From: Henricia sp. BOLD:AAB3569
Taxonomy: Eukaryota > Echinodermata > Asteroidea > Spinulosida > Echinasteridae
DNA: 64,000 bases
Reading direction: 5' to 3'
Assembly (NCBI GenBank): GCA_037783545.1
Contig: JBBELK010000998.1
Span: forward strand, 310,001 to 374,000
The notes below the pieces were generated by a model. The model did not search any database and was not told the origin of the DNA. It saw only the letters and a program-made list of their open reading frames with translations. Position numbers and translations under genes: made by a program. Positions 31,901 to 43,056 of this stretch are shown here, piece by piece. The number at the start of each line of letters is the position of its first letter. Position 1 is the first letter of the stretch.

Positions 31901-34900
31901 GTTTTTCTTGTCAACGCACGAAGTAAAATTTCGGGTCACTGCAAATGATGTATTGAGCTTGAACAGTTGGTGCACATTTTTTGCCAAGGCCGAGTTCTGG
32001 GGGTGACACTTGCTTAAATTAGGAAAACCGTACATGTTTACACTGCCCGGGAGATAACGGGATACTACTTTGCATAGGCAAACCCCTAAAGGGTGGCTAA
32101 CTTGGATGCCGCCGGCGAGTCGCTCTATAACGTCGTCGTAGATTGGACAACAGAAACGTCACCAAAATATGACTTTGTAATGTTACGTACCTAATCGACA
32201 CTAAACATTTTTGGGAAAATTCAAATGCATTTAAAAGCGCTAAAACGTGTCTCAATACGCCAGCCACTCAGGTGGCAGCTTTTATGCAAAGATGGCGCAA
32301 ACCACGGTCATTAGTGACCCCGCTCCCAATGTTCTCTCGTCGTAGCTATAGGGAAGCGCGGGATTAGCAGTCTAGAAGCCAAGGGAAGAAGCCATCGTCC
32401 CTCTTTAATTGTATAGATAGAATCATACGCGAGTACACAGTTTAATATAAATAACGTAAATGTCAGCATAGTCGCCAGGTCCGTGACTGCACCCTATTGA
32501 TGAACAATAGACAGCCGAAGTGTGACGTGGGCCATGGTAATTGGCTCTAAACATCATGGCTGTCGGAAAAAGTACCATTGCAAAAGCACAGGGACACGGT
32601 CCAGTGATTTTTAGTGTAGAGCCATTGCCTAGGCAACTAACAAAAGATGACGTGTTAACTTCGGCAGTCTATGGCTGATGAATAGAGTGGCGACCTCACG
32701 GATCTAGCGACTATGCCGACATTTACGTTACAACTTGAAAAGCCATTCTTATAGGTTGCGGTATATATTACATGTATATGGCGTCGAGTTGACTTCTATA
32801 ACGATATGTCATGGTATACGTGACCCGCTCTGCAAAAAAGGGTCTTAAGTCGCGCTGGCTAGTATTCTTTTTGCGACCATAAAAGAAATCCGCGGCAAAT
32901 CCACGCTCAATAAAATACCAAAACACAATGGAAATTCCTGGCGGTACCCAGATACCGCCTGGAATGTCTGTGTTCCCCCTGGAATGTCTGCGTTACGCCT
33001 GGAATTTCTTTTGTGTTTAGGTATTTTAATGAGCGTAGAAATGCCACAGATTTCTTTTTATGGTCGCAAAAAGAATACTAGCCAGCGCGACTTAAGACCC
33101 TTTTTTGCAGAGCGGGTCACATATAATGTCGAGCGTTCTTCGTATCTGGACCAAGATGAACTGCAACAGGTCCCCCGAATGTTTGGCATTTCCATAAGGG
33201 TATAGCCTATCAGCTGTGGAATATTGGTCATTCTGTATGTGAATGCATTTACTCAGCTAGCTCAGTATATTCTGAACCACACTGTAAAAACTTTCTAAAA
33301 ATACAAAAAAAAAGTGAGGGCAACTTAGTTGCCCTCACTTTTTTTCTGGATATTTAAATAACATGTTGTTTTTATTTATTTACAAGTGTATAGTTATTCA
33401 AAATAACAAACCGACCTGTAAACATAATTTATTGGGAAACTCCAAATTGAAATCACAGGTTAGTCGACATGTTATTTTAATTTACAGACAAAATGTAATT
33501 TTAAATAACCAACTTGTTAATTTTTAAACAACAAACTGGAATTCGTATTATGCACTTTTACACGAGTAGGATTCGCTTTTACAAATCCTCTTTTACGCCC
33601 AAAATTCATTAACTTTTAAAAACGGGCAATAATTATGTACAACTACAGCAGTTGTTTACAGTGTGCTGTATTTTTACAAACGGCATGCACAATTTGCAAT
33701 TGTTGAGTTTTAAAAAACCCAAACAACTCCCGGCATTCATTAAACGCATTTTCGTTAAGTGTCTAATGGATACAAATTACAGCAAAATGTATTTGTAAAT
33801 GAAAAAAAACCATTAATCTCTGAAAACAGTCAAGATTTATATGTAAAATTACAAGAATTTTTTACAGTGCAGTTTCCATCATCCTTGGTACTTTTAGAAG
33901 GCTAAAAGTGATTTTCTGACGTTTACATTGGGACATGCTGAATCACTTTTAGCTGATTTGCTATTTACTCCTGATTGCTACTGTTGTCTATTGCTCCTTT
34001 CTCGCAAAAATGCACGTGTCTGAAATCTCACCTTACAGTCTAAATCAAACATTAAAAACAAACACCATGGAGGTCCTTGGAATCTTCAGAATTCTGGGCA
34101 GTGGTGGCTTTTTCCCGATGATTTTTCTAAACAGTAAAAAATAGTCCAACGTAATTTGTCTTTACATTTCTCCAGCAAACTGCACCGATGTTGGAATTCA
34201 ACAGCCTGGTTAATTGTGAACTAATCAGTGCAAAGATAGCCTGCCCTCTTGTGGTCATCTCATTTTACTGCGGTGACGTCAACTGCAAATGATGACTGGT
34301 ACTGGGGATTTAAAGCCCGCATACAGGATTCAGAAACACCAAAAAGCAAACCAGTCTTGTAAAATTATTCCAAAATACCCTTTTGACTTTAAATTAGTGG
34401 TCGTCTGGCTGATAGTAGGCCTATATGAATTCACATTGCTCAGTGTGTTGTCAAGTTCAAGAAACGTGGATGATCCGAATGTATCAATGTTTAGCCATCG
34501 CAAGAAACACATGACTTTATTTTTTCAAAGACTGTTTCAAGTTTACCAAATTTAATTATTGTGCATTTTTTCTCTGATAATAAACAGGTTAAAGCCAGCC
34601 GGTGTTAAAGGATTTCTTCAAAATAAAAACCTGCATTGCCGACAAACGCAATGCATTTAATTGCGCGCTCATTAAAATGGAAAATTTGAAACAAACAAAA
34701 ACAAGCAAACAACCCAACACCCTAACAAACGAACAAACAACCCAACAAACAAACAAATCTCACTTTGATTTGTTCCATAGTGCACCTGACCTGGTACCAT
34801 GTCTATCGCTTTAAGGTTTTCCCTCAACAACTTGTTGGATAAGATTTTAGGTCAGTGCAAATGATAGAGTAAGCCTTTAATATAATATTACTTTCCAGGA

Positions 34901-37900
34901 ATTGACGCCTCACATGAAATGCTGGACGTTGCCCGGAAAGTCAACTCGGGACCGAATGTAATATATTGTATTGGGGACGCACGGACTGTGGGAGACAACC
35001 CGGAATGGCGGGAACGATTTGACAAAATCACGTGCTTCTACGTCATCCACTGGTTCGTAGAACATGCCCAAGCCCTCAGAAGTATTCTGTCCTGTCTCAA
35101 ACCAGGCGGGGAGGCGCTTTTCCTGATTGACAATATCGACGAACATATGGTAGAGCTAGCGAAGTTCTTGGCGACTCACGCCAAATGGTCGCAATATCTA
35201 AAGGTTTGAAGCCCATCCCAATTCATTTAAGTTAAACTAAGTGTTTTTAAAATCGTGCGTCAATTAAAAGTGATTTCAGACGATGTAACATAACATAAGC
35301 AGCATTTAAAGTTGCACTGTCCGTGTTTGGGTGAAAGGATTAAAACATTAATTTACACAAGCGAACGAATTTAGAAAGCTTACGTGTCTCTGTAACGAAA
35401 AATATATAACAAACCTTAAATTTCCGACGTCGGGATTTGGAGATACATGTGTACAAGCCTTTTTCTTTAAAAGGGCTTCACATGTTGTACGTGTGCGCGT
35501 ACGCTCACCCATACGTACGCGCACATGTACATTGACGTCATAACCCTGTCGAATAAAAGACAGGCCCTGTCATTTATTATTTCTTGTTTTGAAAATCGGA
35601 CAGTGCATCTTTAAGTAGCGTCCACACTGGATCATTATGCCGTTCCGCTGCCGTTTTATTTTGGGGGCGCGCCCAATTTTTGACGTTAACAGAAACGACA
35701 ACGGTAGCCTTTAGCGGCAAACGCTAAAAGTTGAAAAGTTTCAACTTTCAGCGGTGCCGCTGACGTTGATATTCCGTCGCCGTCGGTTGCGGTTTCCGTC
35801 GCAATTCACTTTAGTGTGGAAATACAGGCAAACCTTTGTACATGTATATAGTGCTTGCCCATGGGACTGACAGAAAGTGGTCAGAATAAGCAAGTGCATG
35901 CTACTATTATATACGAACATCCAAAAACAGCGCAATACACGCCTGTATATTGAAAACAGATAAACGTGAATTGCATTAGAGTATACCATTAAACAATTCA
36001 AATTTGGTTAGTCTTTTAATAACTTTCTCTCATAGAATTTCTCACGTTAGCTTGGTTCATCGATGAAATTTACTGTGTGGCCAGACAGACCGTGTAAGTT
36101 GACCTCGAGAGCGTGCGGGACTCTGCGAGACTCGTCGACTTCCGGGGACCTCGGATATAAGTTTTAACACATGCAGCGACCGTTTTTTTTTCGGTACCAT
36201 TTTCACACCACGTCGAAATTAGCAGTTTCACCAACCGATTCGGGATCCACTGTAAACATTCTTTAAATCCCATTTGTCACCTGTGCGAAAGGTTCATTGC
36301 GGATATGGGGGTGCCACTGCGGAGCCAGGAAGGAATTTTAGAAAATTTGGCGATCTTACTGCGGTGCCACTGCGTTCCTACGGCGGTGCCGGCGGTGTTA
36401 TTGAGGCGCTTGTACGGCAATGGCGTTTCCACTGAGGTTGCACTGAGGTGCTTGCACGGTGCTACTGCGGGCATATTTTGTAGTATAAAAGCTTCGGTTT
36501 TCTGCTTCAATTTCAGTGTTCTAAAAGTCTTCAAACAGTTCAGATCGACAGTAGCACCGCGAAGAAAAACACATGTGTGACGGGTAGGGGAAAACTATGA
36601 AAAACTACTGTCGGTGTCACTACGTTGATGGCGGTTTTGACCAAAAACCGTAGTGGCACCGCCAATCCGGGCTGACGGGGGTATAAGCTATACAGTCACA
36701 TAGAACACGGTACGTACACGGTGGCGTACGGTAGAGCACGGTAGAACGCGGTGCTATACCGTGCTCTACCGGCCCGAAAATCGCGTAAAATCGCGTCGAC
36801 GGTCGTCTCGAGGGTCGACGGTCACTGTCGGCCCCCTGTAGGGCACGGTTCCCACACGGTACAACAGGGCAGAACGCGGTGGAGTGCGGTAGAGCGCGGT
36901 AGAACGCTGTAGCCACATACCGCGACATACCGTGTTCATACCGTGGTCTACCGCGGTCTACCGTATCTCTACCGTGTTGCTACCGTGTTCAAACGTACCT
37001 CCCGGTAGAACGCGGTGTCTACACGGTAGCCCCGGCGCCAACACGGTGTCCACACGGTAGAGCCGGCGCCAGCACGGTTCCAACACGGTAGCGCACGGTA
37101 GAGGCGACGCAGCCGGTACAGTGCGGTGTCCGTGCGGTGAATTCTTAATGTTTAAACATTTTAAAAATTAGAAATCCGTTTTCTGGCACAGCGCGGTAGC
37201 CCACGGTACAGCACGCTAGAGCGCGGTAGCCCACGGTACCGATACGGTTACCTCTGCGGTAGAGTACGGTAGACGCCGATCTTTAACCGTGCTGTACCTT
37301 GCTCTACTGTACCTCCAATGTGACTGTAGCTTTAGCAACACTAATATTTCTGAGATGCCATTCGTAAAGGTACTTGCAAGCAGGAAACAAAAGGTAAAAC
37401 ATTTTTATTTGTTTGTGACAAACTCGGACAACATTTTCTGCATTCTATTTATCGAATCGATAGATTTTAAGGTGCTTTTTCCATTTGTTGGCGTCTGGGC
37501 GTTTACAAACGCGGTACAACGGTAAAGTGAAAATTCAAAGAAGATCGTCGCAACGTTAAAACCCCATTGCCATTTCCTGATTGGTCCCCGGAAGTGTGAC
37601 CCGCCGCGAGACTTACACGGTCAATTATCAAGGTTCAACTGCAATAGGATTGTACACGGAGATCCCAATGTCCTGGCCACTACACAGTGGCCACAATAGA
37701 CCGGGCGTATCGAATAGCCGCCATTTCGTGGGGCAGTTTCTTTGTTCCTTGAGGACATGCAAATTGTGCTTCCGGCTATTCGATACGGTCTATACCAAGA
37801 TACATCCATGTGACTTTTGACCAAGCAAATTTTGCCACTTTAGGCAGGTCGCCACTTTATAAAGGTGGTCTTAATGACAGGTTAATTTGACTGTAAAAAT

Positions 37901-40900
37901 GTACATAATACAGCGGGGGCATTGCACCCCGCTCCCTGCCTCCCCCATTTTACACCCCCAGCCCCACCCCCCAAAAAAGTTGTAATTTCACCATTTAATA
38001 TGACGGATTCTCTGATTTTACAGGGCTACAAGCAAAACTTCTATCCGCTGAATCGAACCATACCCGAAATTGTGGATTTGTTTACGTCATGTGGCTGGAC
38101 CAACGTGCAATGTGACCCGGTATCAACGCAAAGCATTTCGGAGACGCACACAAAATGTACGTCTGAATGATCAACGTTTCACTTGAATTTTGCTATTCTA
38201 CGAACATCTGCAGAGTGACTATATATTTCATAAAAGTGCAATGATATTTATCTCCCGACGACGTCATCCTAAAGCCTCGGTCACAAATGGCCTGCGGCGT
38301 GTTGGCGGCGGCCGTACTCCCCAAAATTGCCATAACCGTGCAGTGGCCGCACGGTAGAATATACCAGCCGTTAGGCGATCTCAAGGTTTTTTGCTCGTCG
38401 CAGGGGCTTACGATTGTTATAACTTGACATTAAACTTTTTTTCGGAAATCGCAAGGCCGTAGGCCGCAACCCCGTCGCATGTATCATCGCATGTATCATC
38501 GCATGTATCAAAAGACGCGGCCTCACGGTGTCCTTGCGGCGGCCGCAACAGCCGTGCGGGCGCCTTGTGATTACCTTGCGCTCGCCGTGAGGGCGCCTTG
38601 CAGTTTGTTAAAGCCTAGGTCACAAATCAACCGGGCCCCGTACGATTTTCTCCACCCGGCGGCTTGCCGTGGATTTTGGAGAACGTACGGGTCTCTTACG
38701 AATTTCATTTCTACGGCGTGTGTGGTCACATATTCTACGGCGCCCGTAGAAAATTGGTGGAGTGTAATCGCAAGGCGCCCGTCAACAAACCGTGGGTGCC
38801 GGCCGGGTGCCGTGCGGTAAGCTTCCGGGCTCCGTCCGATGAACAGGTGCACTGCACGGCTCCCGGCTGGGGCCCGGCCGGGGTCCTCACGGCGCCCAGC
38901 CGGCGCCCAGCCGGGTGCCGTGCGGTGCACTAAAAGCCGGCTTCAGCACAGAGAGAGAGGGAGAATTTGAGAGCAATGTCACTGTATTTATATCAAACGG
39001 GTGGTTTCGATGCCGCCGTGAGGGGGCCGCACGGGCAATTTTACATCAAACGGACCTCGGACGGCAGGCGCCCGGTGTTGTACATATCGCCCGGGACCCT
39101 TGAGGGGCCGTGAGGGGGCTGCAGGATAGCCGTGCGGCACCCTTCAGCACGGCAAGGCGCCCGACAATTTTTTTTTAACGAGAATTGGCAGAAAAAAATC
39201 GGGCGGAGCCCGCCCGGCCACTGGTCGGAGCCCGCACGGGACCCCTAGGGTGCCACCACGGGCCTTCTACGGGCTTTCTACGGCCTAACGGTCAGATGAA
39301 AGCGCCGGGAGAATTGAGAGCAGCCAGCTCAGCACCGCGGCGCCCGTACGGCTGGTGAAAAATGTCCAGGTGCCCGTGGGAAACGTAAGGGAGCCGGCCG
39401 GGCACCGTACGAAATTGGCCAAAATGTCTGTTTTTACTCGCCGTACGGGCCCCGGACTGGATATGTGAAAGGGGCTTATACCTAAGTCACAATTAAAGCG
39501 GAGGCCGGGCGGCGTGTAGAGGTCGGCGAAAGATCGCGCGATAGGGCGGTAACACAGTCACAATTAAAAGTGCCCCGCACGCTGCCATGACGGAATGGGG
39601 TCGAATTCTTGGCCCGTTTATCGGCCGGTGTCCGGCAGGCACTCGTCTGATGTCCTGCCGATGTCCTACCTATGTCACAGCGATACCCCGCGACGGCCCG
39701 GCCGGCGTCTGAGCGGCGTCTGGGCGGCGCCTGGGCGGCGCCTGGCCGATATATGGATTGTCTGGGTTGTCCAAAATTTGGACCGGCGCCCGCCCGATGT
39801 GTGCGATGCCCGGCCAGGCATCGACCGAGTTATTGGCGATCAGTTTGCGATGCGAAACGCCGAGTTAAAACTAACTCGATGCCCGCCCGATGCCCAAAAA
39901 TTACCCGGCAGCCGCAAGGAGTCCCGTGGGGCCCCGGCCGAAAATGCCCAGAAATCCGTCGCAAACTACTCGCAAACCCATCGCAAGCTAATTGTGACTG
40001 GGGTATTAACTGGCGCCTTGCGATCTCCTCACGGATTTTGATTTCATAACTTTTACGATTGCCGTGCGGACCTCGTATAACATTTGTGAACACTGCTTCC
40101 GCAGCCCGCAAAGCCGTACGATTTGTAAAAATCCCATATACAAAACGCAGACCGCAGAACCGTGCGACGGTAGCATGATATGTGACCGAGGCTTTAAGAG
40201 GCCGAACTCACCAAGCCCGACACGCTAATTCCAGACACAATAACCCCAGTGGTGTCGGGAAGCATGCGTGTGTCGGGGCAGTGGGTTCGAGATTCCGACG
40301 CACCACACGACAAAGATGGTGCGTCGTGGTGTTGTGAAGTGGGATTTCTGACACTTTTGAACCTGTTTAAAAAAATCGTACGATGCACCCGCGTGTCGAA
40401 ATGTGTCGTTGGCGTCTACGACACAAATAATAAAGGTCAGCATATATATGACACGAATTGCGACACACTCTCGCCACCGACAAAGGCAGCTACGACCGTT
40501 ATCACCTCTACATCCATTTTGATGGTATGATAAGAACGCGCGCAGACTCTCGGGTGTGCCGTTGTGACGTCAGTTGTGTCGTACGTACTCTTGGTGCGCT
40601 TTTTGTCGCCCACGACACGCTTGCGACACACGACTGTTGATTACGTGGTTCCAGGTTAGACTGGTTCCCGTCCACATATTCCACATAGGAGAATATAGGG
40701 ACATGTAAAGTGCGCTTCACCTTGATCTGTAATTGGTCGTCTTTGCGCGTGCGCATTGTGTGTTTTATATTTAAAAATTGGCGAAGCCCTTTGCTTTAGG
40801 CAATCTACTTTATTTACATTTGGATATGTTCGACACGCACGGCCGGGTTACAAATGTCAATGCAAAATATGCGCACTTACTAAAAAAATTAATAATAATA

Positions 40901-41794
40901 ACCACGTGACCACGGGCAGGATTCTGCCCGTCATGGCTGCCCTTTACCGATCCCTATATTTTCACCCCTTCCATCCTGGGTTCGATTCCTGCACGTGGAT
41001 TGGGTTTGCAGTTCTAACTTGACCGCGTAGTTTTCCTATAGGAGATTTCCCTTTGGGATTTCATCCCACTTCTAAAACTGCATCTCCTTCTTCATCTCAA
41101 GTACATGTACATGTATAAAGTTAAAGATATAATATCGTATACAGTAGATGGCATAAAAGGCCTCAACTGCCAAAGATGCAATCAACAACAACAACATTGA
41201 CTTATTCCTATCTTGGGATGGCAGAAAAACACAATTAAAACTGGCGCGCTTTAGGGCGGATTCACACACCGAGCCTTTTCGCGCGTAAATTCGACGGGCG
41301 TCGCTTTGAGGGAAAACGAACCGGTGTGTAGTGGATTTGGAGTGTAACGATGCATTGAAAATCACAATCACAAAAACACTTTCCGCCCAAGTTGATTGTG
41401 GTTCAAAGTGCGTCCATTCACTTCAAATCCACTCCACGTCGCTTTTTTCTCAAAGCTACGCGCGTCAAATTTAGGCTCAGTGTGAATTCACCCTTCGCAC
41501 TACTTTTCAGAGAGGCGCCAGCCTGATTGAATTTTTCACCCAAATATCTGGTTAAATGAGACCCATAAACTTATTGCGGGGCCAATTCCCTGTTCAAATT
41601 CCGCATTTATGTCGTTCACAGTGTTAATGAAGACGTGTTTGGGGCAAACGGCGTACATTCCGGAGGCAGAGCACGAGGCCTATCTGGAGGACCTTTGGCA
41701 GTTTGCGCTTTCTAGGTACAAGGACACGTCCGTAGAAGGGAATGTTCAGTTTCCTTACGAACATGTAGCCATCCATGCTTACAAGCCGTCGTAG
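28820..41794 (+). CDS. JHAMT-like SAM-dependent methyltransferase, gene 2 (4 exons)
   Basis: Coding exons are 28820-28997, 34899-35203, 38024-38156 and 41622-41794. They give 789 bases and 262 residues, all open, phases 1, 0, 1. Motif I reads VFDVGCGTGEETK. The exon 1/2 join gives VVGIDASHEML. Exon 2 has CFYVIHW and LKPGGEALFLIDN. Exon 3 has GYKQNFYPLNRTIPEIVDLF. Exon 4 ends VAIHAYKPS. The third donor is T|GTACGT rather than C|GTATGT, and the join still codes Leu (TTG). Function as for gene 1: carboxyl methyl transfer to a small acid is inferred from the family, substrate unknown. Introns are swollen by a 1,078-bp tandem duplication and nested TIR elements. The proximal promoter is kept, but the distal upstream block is lost, so expression may differ. 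Confidence 0.87.
29477..29595. mobile_element. Palindromic MITE D
   Basis: GCGTGACGGTTAGACTGGTT through TTCCACATACAACGA pairs almost perfectly with the right half ending GTCTAACAGTCACGC. The arms are about 48 bases with a loop of about 23. Arm fragments recur near 40655 and 53690. Confidence 0.92.
29605..29910 (-). repeat. Dispersed repeat R, copy 2 (inverted)
   Basis: Reverse-complement homologue of 26985-27305, diverged by about 15% by eye. Lies in intron 1 of gene 2. Confidence 0.8.
30200..31277 (+). repeat. 1,078-bp tandem duplication, first unit
   Basis: Nearly identical to 31278-32355. Only a handful of substitutions are visible (for example at 30883 and near 31113). The unit contains an internal hairpin around AACTCACGATTTTCGTGAGTT-like arms and a segment related to intron 1 of the other genes. 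Confidence 0.95.
31278..32355 (+). repeat. 1,078-bp tandem duplication, second unit
   Basis: Same sequence as the first unit, joined head to tail at GGGAAGCGCCGGCC. The flank GGGAAGCGC recurs at the right end. The near identity indicates a very recent event or an assembly duplication. Confidence 0.95.
32508..32671. mobile_element. MITE family A
   Basis: Reverse-oriented copy: TAGACAGCCGAAGTGTGACG at the left, ACTTCGGCAGTCTA at the right, GGTCCAGTGATTTTTAGTGT in the middle. Confidence 0.7.
32820..33120. mobile_element. MITE E, 301 bp with long TIRs
   Basis: GTGACCCGCTCTGCAAAAAA at the left is mirrored exactly by the right end, and pairing continues through GGCTAGTATTCTTTTTGCGA and ACCATAAAA (more than 60 bp). 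The centre repeats CCTGGAATGTCTG three times. Confidence 0.92.
33281..33871. mobile_element. CACTG-ended TIR element
   Basis: The short inverted ends CACTGTAAAAA and TTTTTTACAGTG enclose an AT-rich interior with repeated GTTATTTAAATAAC-like words. The CACTG terminus recalls CACTA/EnSpm-type elements (inference). A perfect hairpin lies near its left end. Confidence 0.5.
33307..33345. repeat. Perfect hairpin, 19-bp arms
   Basis: AAAAAAAGTGAGGGCAACT, one T, then the exact complement. It is probably the relic of a tiny palindromic insertion. Confidence 0.95.
33891..34124. mobile_element. Solo arm of foldback element L (gene 2 intron 1)
   Basis: It starts ACTTTTAGAAGGCTAAAAGT and matches the arms at 46599, 48328 and 59789. 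Only one arm is present here. Confidence 0.75.
34690..34762. repeat. AAAC-rich simple repeat
   Basis: Degenerate (AAAC)n/(ACAA)n just upstream of exon 2. It is present in the same position in genes 3 (49098-49143) and 4 (62378-62423). Confidence 0.8.
34899..35203 (+). CDS. Gene 2 exon 2
   Basis: Acceptor CTTTCCAG, donor AAG|GTTTGA. Encodes GIDASHEMLDVARKV to WSQYLK. Confidence 0.9.
35485..35530. repeat. Conserved palindrome in intron 2
   Basis: TGTGCGCGTACG and CGTACGCGCACATGTACA form an inverted pair around a short variable loop. The structure is kept in genes 3 (49860-49903) and 4 (63137-63180), where the loop differs in sequence. Confidence 0.7.
35614..35824. mobile_element. TIR element E8 (gene 2 intron 2)
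   Basis: The ends AGTAGCGTCCACACTGGA and TTTAGTGTGGAAAT are inverted. The interior has GCCGCTGACG/CGTCGCCGTCGG words. Orthologues are at about 50294-50475 and 63374 (truncated by another insertion). Confidence 0.6.
36298..36680. mobile_element. TIR element E6, GGTGCCACTGCGG-word interior
   Basis: GGGGGTGCCACTGCGG at the left is mirrored by CCGTAGTGGCACCGCC at the right. Variants of GCGGTGCCACTGCG recur inside. Absent from gene 3 at the same place. Confidence 0.6.
36686..37331. mobile_element. TIR element E5, CACGGTAGA-word interior
   Basis: The ends AGCTATACAGTCACAT and ATGTGACTGTAGCTTT are inverted. The interior is a dense field of CGGTAGAGCACGGTAG-type words on both strands. Gene 3 lacks it at the equivalent position (around 51185). 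Confidence 0.75.
37695..37792. mobile_element. MITE family B, internally shortened
   Basis: The ends ATAGACCGGGCGTATCGAAT and ATTCGATACGGTCTATA are present, but the right subterminal part is deleted relative to 51544-51681. Confidence 0.8.
38024..38156 (+). CDS. Gene 2 exon 3
   Basis: Acceptor TTTTACAG, donor T|GTACGT. Encodes GYKQNFYPLNRTIPEIVDLF to SETHTK. Confidence 0.88.
38611..39478. mobile_element. TIR element E3b-i nested in E3
   Basis: Left end AAGCCTAGGTCACAAATC after TTA (38608-38610). Right end GATATGTGAAAGGGGCTTA. The gene 3 version of E3 reads CAGTTTGTTAACTGG without it. Interior words are GCCGGGTGCCGTGCGG-like. Confidence 0.7.
39479..40005. mobile_element. TIR element E3b-ii inserted at the end of E3b-i
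   Basis: The ends TACCTAAGTCACAATTAAAG and TAATTGTGACTGGGGTA are inverted and flanked by TTA on each side (39476-39478, 40006-40008). The interior uses CCGATGCCCGCC/GGCGGCGTCTGG words. Same family as the fragment at 7555-7802. Confidence 0.8.
40198..40635. mobile_element. TIR element E4, right-truncated (gene 2 intron 3)
   Basis: Begins GAGGCCGAACTCACCAAGCC and runs with CGTGTCG words until CACACGACTG, where it breaks into a MITE D arm fragment. The right terminus seen in genes 1 and 3 is missing. Confidence 0.75.
40636..40700. mobile_element. MITE D arm fragment
   Basis: GGTTAGACTGGTTCCCG and CCACATATTCCACATA match one arm of the palindrome at 29477-29595. The same fragment lies in gene 3 near 53674. 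Confidence 0.7.
41254..41493. mobile_element. TIR element E10 (gene 2 intron 3), uninterrupted
   Basis: The ends GGGCGGATTCACACACCGAG and CTCAGTGTGAATTCACCC are inverted, flanked by TTA and TTC. It serves as the empty reference for the nested insertion in gene 1. Confidence 0.8.
41622..41794 (+). CDS. Gene 2 exon 4 (terminal)
   Basis: Acceptor TTCACAG. Encodes LMKTCLGQTAYIPEAEHEAY to VAIHAYKPS, then TAG. Confidence 0.88.
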
Positions 41795-42485
41795 ATACAC
41801 GGAAACCCGATGTCGGGACCCAATGAGCCACAACATTCTCATTGTAAACAAAATCTTAAGTTAATTTTGAAGAAATTCTCCTATATATTTGAATAACTTA
41901 ATGCAAAGAATAACTCAATACTTTGTATAACTATGTTGCTTGTATTGGTGGCTTTCGAATGTTTGTGTTTTGTTAAATCATGCATTGTTAAAACCTTGAC
42001 AAAAAAATAATAGGCCTATGCACTCAATTTGACTTTATTTTGTACTTTCAGGGTTTTTTTTCTTAGTTTCATTTTTTTTCCAAACCTCGGTATTGAGGAG
42101 ATTCTAAGATGTCAGTAACTTTTTTGAAGTTATAATTTTGGAATGTTTTAAATTGTTATATTGATGACGAGGAAGAGATAAGTTCGGTGCATTTCTTTTG
42201 TAGCAATTTATTTACGGGTAAAACCAATCGGAAAGAATAAACCGTTTTTACAAGTTTTGCGGCAAATGAGACTTGCGGGCACCACTAAGGGAACGGCTAG
42301 GGGGATTTAACGTGACGATATTCTCTGATCTTTCATTTTACCGTGGCGCTTTTTTATGAGCCGCAAACGGCAATAAATTGAAAGAGCACCTTATTAAATT
42401 TCACCGCTTCTAAGTACCCTTTACAAAACGATGATGAGCCAAATTTGACATTTTTACCACTGTTAAATTTATTTACTGATATATG
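41795..42485. other. 3' flank of gene 2
   Basis: Closely homologous to 54660-55717 downstream of gene 3. It should include the 3' UTR. AATAAA at 42237-42242 is a possible, unproven polyadenylation signal. Confidence 0.4.
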
Positions 42486-42890
42486 CAGAGAATCCAAAAT
42501 GCCGCCGCTAGACTAGTGACAACATCTCATCGACAGTGCCATGTTACTCCAATTCTTAGAGACTTGCACTGACTTCCAATCCGGTGTCGTATTGATTTTA
42601 AGATTTTGCTTCTTGTGTTTAAGTGTTTACATGGTCACGCCCCTATATATTTAAGAGAGCTTATTACTGTTATAAATCAATATCGTTATTGTCTCAGGTC
42701 AACTGGTGGGATTTTATTAGAATATCTTAAGGGAAAAATGCTCTCCACACTGGGCAGTCGGGCTTTTATGTCTGCTGCTCCTAGACTGTGGAATAGTTTA
42801 CCCTCTGACCTTCGTAACGTGCAATCACTGGGGTTGTTTAAAAGCAGACTTAAGACTTATTTATTTAAAGGGGCATTTGGGGAACTGTGA
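42486..42890 (+). pseudogene. Non-LTR retrotransposon RT carboxyl fragment
   Basis: It reads NAAARLVTTSHRQCHVTPIL, a stop in place of the usual Trp (TGA at 42570), then LLLVFKCLHGHAPIYLREL and SAAPRLWNSLPSDLR, to GAFGEL. These are the typical last 130 residues of CR1/jockey-like LINE polymerases. Related to, but different from, the copy at 57766. Confidence 0.8.
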
Positions 42891-43056
42891 TTTGTTGTAT
42901 TTTGTGTCTGTATTAACCCAAATTTCTTTTTTGGCTGGTTGAGTGTGCCTATAATTACATTTTTAACCGAATTAAAATTTTACTGCCATTTCTAATGTGA
43001 TGCGCTCTCGAACAGGCTTGCCCTGGAAATGGCGCACTATAAGTGCAATTACTATC

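Larger units (their letters stand above)
38273..40193. mobile_element. TIR element E3 with two further insertions (gene 2 intron 3)
   Basis: The ends AGCCTCGGTCACAAAT and ATGTGACCGAGGCT are inverted. Gene 1 (18036-18046) is an empty site reading ATCCTTAAGAGG, and the right flank here is TTAA. The short form in gene 3 (52134-52664, 531 bp) shows the uninterrupted element. The interior uses GCCGTGCGG and GGCGCCTTG words. Confidence 0.85.

Noticed and set aside
36070..36273. 67-residue minus-strand frame also found in gene 3 (50719-50919)
   Set aside because: It is conserved because the introns are paralogous. It differs by a whole codon in a T run, has no domain I recognise, and no splice evidence.
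39595..40049. Overlapping 125-148-residue frames on the plus strand
   Set aside because: They lie inside GC-word element E3b-ii. Frames are open in several phases because of high GC, and codon content follows the repeat word.
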